64,000 nucleotides of DNA from Stagnihabitans sp038231395. Its GTDB lineage: Bacteria; Pseudomonadota; Alphaproteobacteria; Rhodobacterales; Rhodobacteraceae. Of the stretch, positions 8,680 to 16,455 are shown piece after piece (position 1 is the first letter of the stretch; each line of letters starts with the position of its first letter). The stretch lies in NCBI GenBank assembly GCA_038231395.1, contig JBBRLL010000003.1, positions 62,001 to 126,000 of the forward strand. The letters run 5' to 3'. Made by a program: the position numbers and the translations under genes. The notes under the pieces were generated by a model. That model had not been told where the DNA came from. It was given only the letters and a program-made list of their open reading frames with translations, and did no database searches.

Positions 8680-9363
8680 TTAAGCCAACTGTTGCTTGGC
8701 CTTGCGGCGGAGTCCCAGGACCAACAGCCCGGCCAAACTCGCCAACCCCATACCCGTCGCTGCAGGAACCGGGACCGGCGCGAGGTTTGAAATACTGACA
8801 TGGGTCACTGTGGCGTAACCGAATGCCTCATGCCACAACCCGCCTTCCCGGTGGCTGTAGGTAAATGAGGCGTAGCTGTCGTGGGTCGGGTCAAAGCTGT
8901 ACGGCGTGGTCAAATCGTGCGGCAAGCCCAAGCTGTCATCAAATACTCCTGCCGAGACAAAGTCATAGAACGGCGAACCGCCATTTGAGTATGATTGAGC
9001 GCTAATCTGATTGGTTGCCGTCCCTATGTTATATCTGTTCAACACCTGACTAGACCAAGTGCCAAGAGTTGTCTCACGGTGTCCGGCAACCTCAACCGTT
9101 GCAGTCATGGTGTTGCCATAGCCATTGTCAGAACCGCCGTAGGCGCTTGAAATATTGGGAAGGTTATAGCCCCCCCCGGCATTCAAATCATAAACAAAGG
9201 TCATCTTCACGGCCTGCCCAGCCAGCGGTCCAACACTGCCAAAAATACCGGTAGAGTCATACGCCGTGGAAATGACCCCAGTATAGACAGCATACATTAG
9301 AGTGGCTTGGGCGGGAACCGCCACGGCCGCAAGAAACCCCGCTATGATGATCGTCTTAAACAT
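8680..9363 (-). CDS. VPLPA-CTERM-type exported protein A
   Basis: 227-aa exported protein. It starts at the ATG at 9363, preceded by GGAG, and opens with a signal peptide (FKTIIIAGFLAAVAVPAQA). The C-terminus has a sorting signal: VPVPAATGMGLA, a hydrophobic helix (GLLVLGL) and a basic tail (RRKAKQQ). This is a variant of the VPLPA-CTERM signal that a dedicated exosortase processes in Rhodobacterales. The middle is unknown; it shares G-x-F-G-x-V-G and GQAxxxxF with the protein at 59058-59720, so the two are probably paralogues. No exosortase gene is in the window. A surface or matrix role is inference from the sorting class. Confidence 0.82.
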   Translation of the reverse strand: MFKTIIIAGFLAAVAVPAQATLMYAVYTGVISTAYDSTGIFGSVGPLAGQAVKMTFVYDLNAGGGYNLPNISSAYGGSDNGYGNTMTATVEVAGHRETTLGTWSSQVLNRYNIGTATNQISAQSYSNGGSPFYDFVSAGVFDDSLGLPHDLTTPYSFDPTHDSYASFTYSHREGGLWHEAFGYATVTHVSISNLAPVPVPAATGMGLASLAGLLVLGLRRKAKQQLA

Positions 9364-9899
9364 TATACACTCCGGCTTTGGGCGGCCTGGCATTGGTGTT
9401 GGGCCTAACCTCACAACGACCATTTGAAAAAAGATTCGCGTCATTTTTGCGGCCAATCAACTTCAATATTTAGTCATATTAAAAAGCCGTGAGGCGATTT
9501 GACGTCATTGTTTCGGAACGATTGTAAATACGCGTCTATCTTGGTGATTGTAGGTCGATAAGAAATGTCTTTGTGATCGGGCTCATCGATGAAAAACGCA
9601 GAGAGCGATGCTTTGCGTCACCCCAACACGTTCTCCTGCATCCAATCCCCTGGCGCCCGATTTCATCCGCTATCCCGATCTGATGCGTGGGAAGATCGGA
9701 TGCGCCGCCTCCACCGGCAACGTGGGCAGTTAGAGCAGCAAAGTGTAAACCCTCGGCCCAGCAGTCAGAAGACCCAAAAGTGCGCCGATGATTGTGCCAA
9801 GGCATATACCTTCTTCATCTTTCGGTGGTTACGCAGTGCGCGGGCAGGGCAGGACTTTTTGGGCCAAAAAACAGGCATCCCGGACCAAACCAACCCAGA
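9364..9899. other. Intergenic region without a recognisable gene
   Basis: 536 bases between the VPLPA-CTERM gene start and the GT2 gene stop. About 9400-9580 is markedly AT-richer than its surroundings and probably holds the promoter of the VPLPA-CTERM gene. Short frames exist on both strands, but none has family-like composition. I see no RNA gene or clear terminator. Confidence 0.6.
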
Positions 9900-10574
9900 T
9901 CAGACCCGCAGACGGCGCATCCTCACGATTTGTTGGACCAGACCCTTTGGCGGTATGGCGCGGAATAGGTCGCGCATCATCAGGACATCGCCCTTCACGC
10001 CGACCCAAAAGCCGTATTTGGCGGATTTGAGCGGGCTTTTCACGCCGGGCAGGCGGACCACAGCCAGCGGTGCTTGGGTCGTCAGAACCAGTGAGTTCAG
10101 GAAAACCTCAAACCCGAATTTCGGCAGACGCCGCAGCGCCGCGTCTTGCCCATCCAAGAGGTCGCGCTTCAGGGCACGCTCTCCCGAAATATAGTCAAGC
10201 CCGATCCAGCGCCACAGGAGGGGGGCATTGTCGCGCAGGCTGATCGACATGGCCGCCTGTCCGGATTTGACCGGGGCGATCAACGCCGTCAGATGGGCCC
10301 GGGAAAGCCCTGTCAGATCGGCGTCGATCAGCAGGATGAACTCTGACGTGGTTTCGGCAAAGCCCCGGGCGAGGGCCGCGGTCTTGCCGCCGTTTTTGGA
10401 CAGCGTGATCAGGCGGGCGGCGGGATAGCCCTGCACCACGGCAGAAGTACCGTCGGCAGAGCCATCATCCACAACCAGCACTTCGTCAATCTCGGGGTGG
10501 CCGAGGACAGTTTGCAGGACGGCGGCAATGCGGGCCTGTTCGTTATACGCGGGGATGACGCAGGTCAGGCTCAC
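9900..10574 (-). CDS. Glycosyltransferase family 2 protein
   Basis: 224-aa GT-A fold enzyme. The N-terminus CVIPAYNEQARI, then VLVVDDGSADGTS and LLIDADLTG (the DxD metal/nucleotide-sugar element), is typical of dolichyl-phosphate-mannose-synthase-like GT2 enzymes. There are no strong membrane helices, so it acts on the cytoplasmic face. It is last gene of a four-gene leftward operon and overlaps the DedA gene by four bases (ATGA), implying translational coupling. With a GT21 enzyme and a lipase-like phosphoesterase upstream, a polar lipid or lipid-linked sugar is the likely acceptor; this is inference. Confidence 0.87.
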   Translation of the reverse strand: MSLTCVIPAYNEQARIAAVLQTVLGHPEIDEVLVVDDGSADGTSAVVQGYPAARLITLSKNGGKTAALARGFAETTSEFILLIDADLTGLSRAHLTALIAPVKSGQAAMSISLRDNAPLLWRWIGLDYISGERALKRDLLDGQDAALRRLPKFGFEVFLNSLVLTTQAPLAVVRLPGVKSPLKSAKYGFWVGVKGDVLMMRDLFRAIPPKGLVQQIVRMRRLRV

Positions 10575-11134
10575 TTTCGCCGCCTTTTCCAGACGATCAG
10601 CAAGACCATCGCGACCGCGATGATCAGCACCAGTGACAACCGCCAGATCCAGGTGTCAATCGCGGCATAGGCAGAGCCGAGGTACCAGCCGATGGCCACG
10701 AAGAACGCGGTTTTCGGCAGGGTGCCCAACACGTTCCACAGCATATAGACGGTGAAGTTCATCCTTGCCGCACCCGAGGCCAGCATGATCGGCAATCCTG
10801 CCGAATGGGTCAGTTTGCCGACCAGAAGCGTGCGGCCGCCCTTTTCGGCAAAATGGTCTTCAAGGGCCAGTTGGCGGGCGTGCGTGATGCCGATCTTCGC
10901 AAGCCAGCGTTCGGGCAGCAGGCTTGGACCGGCGCGACCGATCCAGTAGTACATCGCATCGCCGATCAGATCGCCAAGGACGCAGACGATATAGACCCCG
11001 AACACCGTCATATAGCCCAGCTTCGCAAGATAGGCGGCGATGACCGTGACGATGGGGCCTTCGATGATCGCCATCGGGCCGACCAGCCACAGCCCGTGGC
11101 TTTGCATCATGTCCAAAACGGCTTGCTGGGTCAT
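10571..11134 (-). CDS. DedA/VTT-family membrane protein
   Basis: 187-aa polytopic protein. Hydrophobic segments include WLVGPMAIIEGPIVTVIAAYLA and a C-terminal helix (LSLVLIIAVAMVLLIVWKRRRK). The acidic IIEGP element and the GDLIGDAMYYWIGR segment with its conserved charged residues are characteristic of DedA proteins. Members of this family move phospholipids or undecaprenyl phosphate across the membrane. It overlaps both neighbours by four bases. Position between two glycosyltransferases suggests it supplies or flips a lipid for glycolipid synthesis; this is inference. Confidence 0.87.
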   Translation of the reverse strand: MTQQAVLDMMQSHGLWLVGPMAIIEGPIVTVIAAYLAKLGYMTVFGVYIVCVLGDLIGDAMYYWIGRAGPSLLPERWLAKIGITHARQLALEDHFAEKGGRTLLVGKLTHSAGLPIMLASGAARMNFTVYMLWNVLGTLPKTAFFVAIGWYLGSAYAAIDTWIWRLSLVLIIAVAMVLLIVWKRRRK

Positions 11135-12402
11135 TTACGGCCTTTGGACGGGCCAGACGTTTGGCTTTTCTTTGGGCCGGAGGGTCGGGACACGGGCCCG
11201 TCGGCACCCGCACTGCGTTGCGCGTCGGTTGCCTTGCCTTCGCCCGCCTTAACTTGGCCGTTGTTGATATCCCCAGACTTGATGTCGTCCGCCGTCATTG
11301 CATTGCCACGCCATTCGAACGAGTTTCCTTGCCAGGCCGCCAGCCAAAGGACAGGCAACATCGCGTCCCGCGTGACCCATGCCGCAAGGTCGGCGGGGCT
11401 GCGCGGCCAGTGGCCTGCGGTGGCAAGCGCGTATTCCGGAAGATACCAAAGGGCCACAAAGGCCGGGATTGTCCACACCGGGCTGCCAAGAGCCGCCATC
11501 GTCAGGACGGCCAGAAAGGGCAGGGCGGCCCCGGCGAAAACCTCGGGCAGGAAATACAGGATAAAGCCCAGGCGGCGCACTTTGGCCCAGCGGACCTGAC
11601 GGCTCCACACAATGGCACGGTCGCGCGGACCGATCGGTTGTTCAAAAAATCTGGCGGGCAGGCGCACCATCTTGCCTTGCGCCCGCACGATCTTGGTGGA
11701 GGCGACGTCCTCTGCCATCTCACGCCCCAGAACGGCGATCCCTCCGGCGGCCTTCAGCACTTTTGCGTCCCAAAGCAGCATCTTGCCTTGGGCAAAGCTG
11801 TTGCCAAGCGCCGAGGACGCCATCTGCCAGCGCGCCTGAAACGTGTTCAGAAAGGCACATTCAACCCGCGCCCAGAAGCTTTGCGCCCGGATGCCGATCG
11901 GCGGCGACGACACCAGCCCGGTCGGACGGCAGCCCGTATCAGGGCTGAACTCTGCCATGCAGCGGCGCAGGTAATCGGGTGGCAAAAGCACGTTGCTGTC
12001 CGACATCAGCACATAGCCGTAGCGTGCCGCGTGCCAGCCTTTGACCAGATTGTTCAGCTTTGGGTTGCCGGAAACCCGGTCATCCCCGGTGAGGATCTGC
12101 GCCGCGACCTGCGGGTATTTGGCCATCAGGCGTCTGACCAAAGGGATCGCAGGGTCATCCGCGCTTGCCGCACAGAAGATCAGTTCGAACTTGGGGTAGT
12201 CGGCGCGGAAGGTGGTTTCCAGCGTCTCTTCCAGAAAAGCCTCCAACCCGCAGATCGGGCGCAACACGGTCACCGGGGGCAGGGTCATCGGCCCAATGCC
12301 GGGCGGGCGCCACAAAGCAATCAAGGCAAGGCCCACGCCAGCCCATTGGACGACCATGCAGAACCCAGTGAAAAGTGTAAGCCAGATCAGGGCGAGGCCC
12401 AT
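11131..12402 (-). CDS. GT21-type lipid glycosyltransferase (ceramide glucosyltransferase-like)
   Basis: 423-aa membrane enzyme. An N-terminal helix (GFCMVVQWAGVGLALIALW) precedes a GT-A domain with VTVLRPICGLE, a DSNVLLPPDYL metal site and the Q-x2-RW motif in SRQVRWAKVRR. Two or more helices follow (YFLPEVFAGAALPFLAVLTM, then VWTIPAFVALWYL). Order and motifs match ceramide glucosyltransferase and the processive diacylglycerol glycosyltransferases of Agrobacterium and Mesorhizobium. The last ~55 residues are a polar, low-complexity Ser/Gly/Lys-rich tail. It follows the PlcP-like gene by 33 bases. Diacylglycerol from that enzyme is the most attractive acceptor, but ceramide cannot be excluded. 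Confidence 0.85.
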   Translation of the reverse strand: MGLALIWLTLFTGFCMVVQWAGVGLALIALWRPPGIGPMTLPPVTVLRPICGLEAFLEETLETTFRADYPKFELIFCAASADDPAIPLVRRLMAKYPQVAAQILTGDDRVSGNPKLNNLVKGWHAARYGYVLMSDSNVLLPPDYLRRCMAEFSPDTGCRPTGLVSSPPIGIRAQSFWARVECAFLNTFQARWQMASSALGNSFAQGKMLLWDAKVLKAAGGIAVLGREMAEDVASTKIVRAQGKMVRLPARFFEQPIGPRDRAIVWSRQVRWAKVRRLGFILYFLPEVFAGAALPFLAVLTMAALGSPVWTIPAFVALWYLPEYALATAGHWPRSPADLAAWVTRDAMLPVLWLAAWQGNSFEWRGNAMTADDIKSGDINNGQVKAGEGKATDAQRSAGADGPVSRPSGPKKSQTSGPSKGRK

Positions 12403-12435
12403 GCGTATTGCCTATCAGGTCCGGTGGGACCGCCC

Positions 12436-13311
12436 TCAGATACCGTCGGCGGTCTTTGCAAAACCCATATGCACGTCTGCAAGGCTCATTTCCAGTCCGA
12501 CTTTTTCGACACCCTGTGCAGCCCAGTCGATCAGCCTCAATCGTCCGCTGGAGGTTTCGACCAGGGCCGTGGCGTTTTCCACCCAATCGCCGCAGTTTGC
12601 ATAGGCGACGCCATGGTCCGAGTTGAGCGCAGGCTTGTGAAAATGGCCGCAAATGATGCCGTCGGTGCCGTGGGCGCGGGCAATATCGGCCAGACGCGGC
12701 TCGAACGCGTCCATGGTCCTCACAATGTCGTTGAAGCCTTTGACCAAGGTCTCAGCCAAATTCGACTTTGCCCAACCGAGCTTGGCGCGCTGCTGGTTGA
12801 CCCAAGCGATCAGGCCACGCACGCCGCTGTCAATTCTGGTGCCAAGGCGCGACAGGCGGGGGAAGTTGCGGTCAAACACATCGCCCTCGTCGCCATGCAC
12901 CACAAGATAGCGGCGGCCATCCGCGGCCTGATGAACAATGCGGTCCACCACTTCGATCCCAAGCATATGATTGCCGATGAAGCGGCGAAAGAAGGCGTCG
13001 TGGTTGCCCGGGGTATAGACCAGCCGGGTTCCATTGCGGGCTCGGTCAAACAAAATGGCCAGAACCTGATGCTGCGCCGGGGTCCAATGGGCACCCAAGG
13101 GCAGCCAGGTGTCGATGATGTCGCCGACCAGATAGATCACGTCGGCCGTGTGGCCTTGCAGGAAGGACAGCAATTCTTCATCCCGGCAGGCGCGCGAGCC
13201 CAGGTGCAGATCCGACAGAAACAGCGATGGAAAGTGGCGTTGCGGGCCGATGCTAACAGGAGGCGGTTCAAAAGCACCGGCAGGCAGAAAATCTGTCCCA
13301 TGCATCGTCAT
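12436..13311 (-). CDS. Metallophosphoesterase, PlcP/LpxH-like (COG2908 type)
   Basis: 291-aa calcineurin-type phosphoesterase. Metal-site blocks appear in order: SDLHLGS, YLVGDIIDTW, TPGNHDAFF, VVHGDEGDVFD and CGHFHKP. Annotation pipelines often call this family UDP-2,3-diacylglucosamine diphosphatase, but several alphaproteobacterial members are PlcP, which cuts phosphatidylcholine to diacylglycerol under phosphate limitation and is often next to a diacylglycerol glycosyltransferase. Here the next gene is exactly a GT21 lipid glycosyltransferase, so I favour PlcP. It heads the operon. A degenerate Pho-box-like repeat stands about 140 bases upstream. Lipid A synthesis remains an alternative. 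Confidence 0.78.
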   Translation of the reverse strand: MTMHGTDFLPAGAFEPPPVSIGPQRHFPSLFLSDLHLGSRACRDEELLSFLQGHTADVIYLVGDIIDTWLPLGAHWTPAQHQVLAILFDRARNGTRLVYTPGNHDAFFRRFIGNHMLGIEVVDRIVHQAADGRRYLVVHGDEGDVFDRNFPRLSRLGTRIDSGVRGLIAWVNQQRAKLGWAKSNLAETLVKGFNDIVRTMDAFEPRLADIARAHGTDGIICGHFHKPALNSDHGVAYANCGDWVENATALVETSSGRLRLIDWAAQGVEKVGLEMSLADVHMGFAKTADGI

Positions 13312-13449
13312 CGTTCTGTCCCCTTTGCGCTCCGACGCCCTATGCTGGGCACGTCTGCTCTTTTTGAGCTTTGAACGTTCTACGGCGGGTGCGTTGATTT
13401 CCGTCGCACCTCAATGACCCTGTGGATAAGAGGATTCTGCAACGGCGAT

Positions 13450-13478
13450 ATGACACTTAGGCGACGGCTAGGCTACAA
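13450..13478 (-). promoter_or_regulatory. Candidate degenerate Pho box
   Basis: On the minus strand the sequence reads TTGTAGC, four bases, CCGTCGC, four bases, GTGTCAT. The 11-base spacing equals that of PhoB boxes (CTGTCAT repeats), but only one of the three heptamers is a good match. It lies about 140 bases before the PlcP-like gene. Weak evidence; listed because the operon's presumed function predicts PhoB control. Confidence 0.25.
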
Positions 13479-13551
13479 GCGATTGGGTTTTCATGATCAC
13501 ACACCCCCATTGAAAGGCAAGTCTTGCATAGGCCTTGGCCGTGCGCACAAG

Positions 13552-14176
13552 ATGAAAACCGCCGATACCTGCAAAATGCCGCAAATGCAGCATCCTTTTA
13601 CGCCAAGCGCGACAGCCATGTCAGAGGCGATGACGGCGCCCGAGATTTCCGCCCGACTGCGCCGCTATCTGGCATGCCGCACCCGGCCGAGAATCGCCCT
13701 CAAGCCGCTGCGGCTGCGATGCGAATTCAGTTTTCAGGTCTGAATTCAGGTCCGAATATCCAGCGGTGCTGCTACGGATAGATTGACCTTTGTGCAGGAT
13801 CGCCGCAATCCCAGTGGGATAAGCGCTGACCTCCCGCCTGCAAAGCCGCCGCGGCACATAAAAGGCCGCGCTCTGCAAGGGCCGCCATCCGGTGGAGTTC
13901 GGATTGCAGCTCATCGCCGACGAAGTGATCACCGCCTTTGGCCGCACCGCCGCCAGGACGGGCCGCGCCACCAAAAAGCCGGCAGACAAGGCCGTGACCG
14001 CCAGGATGCAATCCGTGGCTTGCAAGACCGATGCCATGGTCCGGGTATCTGCCAACACCATCATCCCGTCACCGCCGCTGATCGTTTCGGAAGCTGAAGT
14101 TGCAACCCTCCTTTCCGCCCGCGACGCCGGGCTTTCCACGGCCCCGGCTTCTAGAAATATCGGAGATTTTTGCTAA
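13552..14176 (+). pseudogene. Class III (omega) aminotransferase remnant
   Basis: Three recognisable pieces in the normal order but in different frames. From 13552 there is an N-terminus (KTADTCKMPQMQHPFTP). From about 13901 comes LQLIADEVITAFGRT, which contains the PLP-binding Asp of this family. From about 14035 comes MVRVSANTIIPSPPLIVSEAEV, the usual C-terminal block. A functional enzyme needs about 1.3 kb; only 625 bases remain. The whole region with the PLP lysine is missing, and at least one frameshift separates the first two pieces. The gene is dead. Its end abuts the next pseudogene, so the two were probably an operon. Confidence 0.8.
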
Positions 14177-15010
14177 ATGAGCGATTTTGCAACCCTGCTT
14201 GGCACCAGGGCGGGCCTGCCATCAGGCTGGGCGCGCCAATGCCAACCGCCTCGCTGCTGCGGCCGTCGGGTCAGTCTGGCGCGGTGGACTGCGGTCTTCG
14301 GGTGACGCGGGCGTTGGCGGGTCAGGGCCTTGCGCTGAAAGTGTTGCAAACCTTCGTGATCCCCCATCTGCAGTCCGACCATTGTCTGGCACTTGAGCCT
14401 TGGCTGCACACCGCCTGAACCGCTGGTCTGCAAACGCCTGTCGACGTCTATGGCCCGACGGATTTGACACGCTATTGGGACGGCCTTCTGGCATCCATGC
14501 ACAACGACATCGCCACGCAGGTTAAGGATGAGGGCCGCCCGGAGCTTGGTCGCTTGATCACGTCACGCCCTGTCAAGCCAAAAGAAAGCGTGACCCGCGG
14601 CCCGGTTATTCTCGGTCCGGTTACCCTTGATACGATCCAAAGCCTGCATCCGCCCCTGACCCAAAGCCTGTCCCTGAGCTTGCGAACGACGGGCAAAACC
14701 GTGGTGTTTTTGGTGACACCGCGCCCAATCCTGCCATCGCAACTTTCGCGCAAGGCGTTGTCCTCTTGATCCACAGGGCGATACCGGAGGAGGCGCTGGC
14801 CCCCCTTTCGGCCCGCATACGCCACGGCGGTCGTCGGTTGCTGCGGCATTGGCGGCGGACGCATACGCTGGCCAGCGCCGCGGCTCTGACGGCGGACGAT
14901 GCCGATGTAAAAGCACTGGCGTTGCGCCACCTGATCGCCTCGGATGACCCGATTATGACGACTGCAATGCCGCGAATAGCCGCGAATCGATGGGATCGGC
15001 GATGCGAGAC
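14177..15010 (+). pseudogene. MBL-fold metallohydrolase (RNase Z-like), decayed
   Basis: Joined across frames, this reads as one protein of about 278 aa: MSDFATLLGT, GAVDCGLRVTRALAGQGLAL, PVDVYGPTDLTRYWDGLLAS, GDTAPNPAIATFAQG, LLRHWRRTHTLASAAALTAD, ALALRHLIASDDP. The inactivating changes are a one-base shift near 14209, a TGA at 14416-14418 where a Trp is expected, and a one-base deletion near 14710 before the GDTAP block. The HxHxDH zinc motif is also altered to HLQSDH. The final frame runs on into hpd, which can mislead gene callers into extending hpd upstream. Confidence 0.85.
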
Positions 15011-15131
15011 ATTGATGCGATCCTTGCATTCGCCGCGAATATCGCGCGCCAATCGGCCCAACTCAACGCATTTATGCGCATTTTTTGCCCTGCTTTCACG
15101 CTACAATGATCCCCTAACCATAGGAGCCCGC

Positions 15132-16223
15132 ATGGGACCGTTTCCGCACGACGCCCCCAAAGTCGCGATCTCGACCGAAAACCCCGCCGGCACCGATGGG
15201 TTCGAGTTTGTCGAATTTGCTCACCCCGAACCGCAAAGCCTGCGCGACATCTTTGCGGCCATGGGGTTTGCGCTGACCGCCTGCCATAAAACCAAAGCGG
15301 TCGAGCTTTGGCAGCAAGGCGACATCACCTACGTGCTGAACGACGAACCCGGAAGCCATGGCCGCGATTTTGCGGCACTTCACGGCCCCTGCGCGCCCGC
15401 GATGGCGTGGCGTGTGGCCGATGCGGGGCAGGCCTTTGATCATGCGGTGGCGATGGGGGCAGAGCCTTTCGTCGGCGCAAAGACGGTAGATTGGCCTGCC
15501 ATCGTCGGTATCGGCGGTTCGCTGATTTATTTCACCGACGTGTATGGCGCCGACGCCAACCCCTATACTGACTTCAATTTCATCGCTGCACCCAAGCCTG
15601 CCGGGGTTGGCTTTCACTACCTCGACCACCTGACCCACAACGTCCACAAAGGTCGCATGGACCTGTGGTTTGATTTTTATCAACGCCTGTTCGGCTTCAA
15701 ACAAATCCGCTTCTTTGACATAGAGGGCAAGTTCTCCGGCCTGCACAGCCGCGCGTTGACGTCGCCCTGCGGTCGTATCCGGATTCCGATCAACGAGGAC
15801 CGGGGCGAAACCGGGCAGATCGTCGAATACCTCAAACGCTACAATGGCGAGGGCATTCAGCACATCGCGGTCGGGGCGAAAGACATCTACGCCGCCACCG
15901 ACGAGATTGCTGCACGCGGCGTCAAGTTCATGCCCAAACCGCCGATGGCCTATTATGAAGTGTCCAAAACCCGTGTGGCAGGCCATGCCGAACCGTTGGA
16001 CCGCCTCGCCCGCCATGGCATCCTGATCGACGGTGAAGGTGTGCTGAACGGTGGTGAAACCCGCATCCTTCTGCAAATCTTCTCACGCACCGTGGTTGGC
16101 CCGATCTTTTTCGAATTTATCCAACGCAAGGGCGACGATGGCTTCGGCGAAGGCAACTTCCGCGCGCTTTTTGAAAGCATCGAGCAGGATCAGATCGAAC
16201 GCGGCACCCTGAAGGCTACCTGA
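15132..16223 (+). CDS. hpd: 4-hydroxyphenylpyruvate dioxygenase
   Basis: 363-aa enzyme that converts 4-hydroxyphenylpyruvate to homogentisate in tyrosine degradation. Two vicinal-oxygen-chelate halves are present. The three iron ligands are visible: H166 in LDHLTHNV, H244 in GIQHIAV and E328 in GPIFFEFIQR. The start at 15132 follows GGAG (15122-15125) and gives the usual family length. The same frame is open for a further 366 bases upstream, but that stretch is the tail of a decayed MBL gene. No hmgA/fahA genes are adjacent. A palindrome just after the stop may end the transcript. Confidence 0.95.
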   Translation: MGPFPHDAPKVAISTENPAGTDGFEFVEFAHPEPQSLRDIFAAMGFALTACHKTKAVELWQQGDITYVLNDEPGSHGRDFAALHGPCAPAMAWRVADAGQAFDHAVAMGAEPFVGAKTVDWPAIVGIGGSLIYFTDVYGADANPYTDFNFIAAPKPAGVGFHYLDHLTHNVHKGRMDLWFDFYQRLFGFKQIRFFDIEGKFSGLHSRALTSPCGRIRIPINEDRGETGQIVEYLKRYNGEGIQHIAVGAKDIYAATDEIAARGVKFMPKPPMAYYEVSKTRVAGHAEPLDRLARHGILIDGEGVLNGGETRILLQIFSRTVVGPIFFEFIQRKGDDGFGEGNFRALFESIEQDQIERGTLKAT

Positions 16224-16236
16224 AGCTTAGCCAAAG

Positions 16237-16260
16237 GTAGGATGGGCAATCTGCCCATCT
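16237..16260 (+). repeat. Dispersed palindrome, copy 1 (possible hpd terminator)
   Basis: GGTAG followed by GATGGGCA-ATC-TGCCCATC, an 8-base perfect stem with 3-base loop, then TTGT. It lies 14 bases after the hpd stop. A near-identical element is at 35866-35893, so this is a small dispersed palindromic repeat that may double as a terminator. Confidence 0.7.
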
Positions 16261-16378
16261 TGTCCGGTCAGTCGATCCGTCAAGCGATCCCTGGCAAAGG
16301 CCAACCCGACCATCGCCGACGCGAGATTTTCCGCCCAATTCGCAAGAAACCTCTTCTTGGCGCCATCACCAGCCCGAA

Positions 16379-16455
16379 GTCACCGTGCGGATGTCACCGT
16401 GCGGATGTCACCGTGCGGATGTCACCGCGCGGATGTCACCGCGCGGATGTCACCG
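16379..16455 (+). repeat. 14-bp tandem repeat overlapping a stop codon
   Basis: Five full 14-base units (GTCACCGTGCGGAT three times, GTCACCGCGCGGAT twice) and a half unit. On the minus strand the last unit supplies the C-terminal codons and TGA of the creatininase-family gene (stop at 16436-16438). The other units are copies lying beyond that stop. Confidence 0.95.

Noticed and set aside
7452..8801. 449-codon open frame on the minus strand
   Set aside because: Antisense to the flavoprotein gene, low-complexity translation, no motif.
9536..9805. 89-codon minus-strand frame in the intergenic region
   Set aside because: No ribosome-binding site or family-like features; composition like non-coding sequence.
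9735..9830. Short hydrophobic minus-strand frame (GTIIGALLGLLTAGPRV) upstream of the GT2 gene stop
   Set aside because: Looks like a membrane segment but has no start codon or ribosome-binding site and a stop just before it; too short to call a remnant.
11161..13374. 737-codon open frame on the plus strand
   Set aside because: Opposes GT21 and the PlcP-like gene, both of which have clear motifs; translation is rich in Gln, Arg, His and Gly.
13621..14139. 172-codon minus-strand frame in the pseudogene region
   Set aside because: The plus strand shows aminotransferase motifs in the right order; the minus frame is a by-product of the GC-rich remnant.
16379..16455. CRISPR array
   Set aside because: Units are contiguous 14-mers without spacers, and no cas genes are present.
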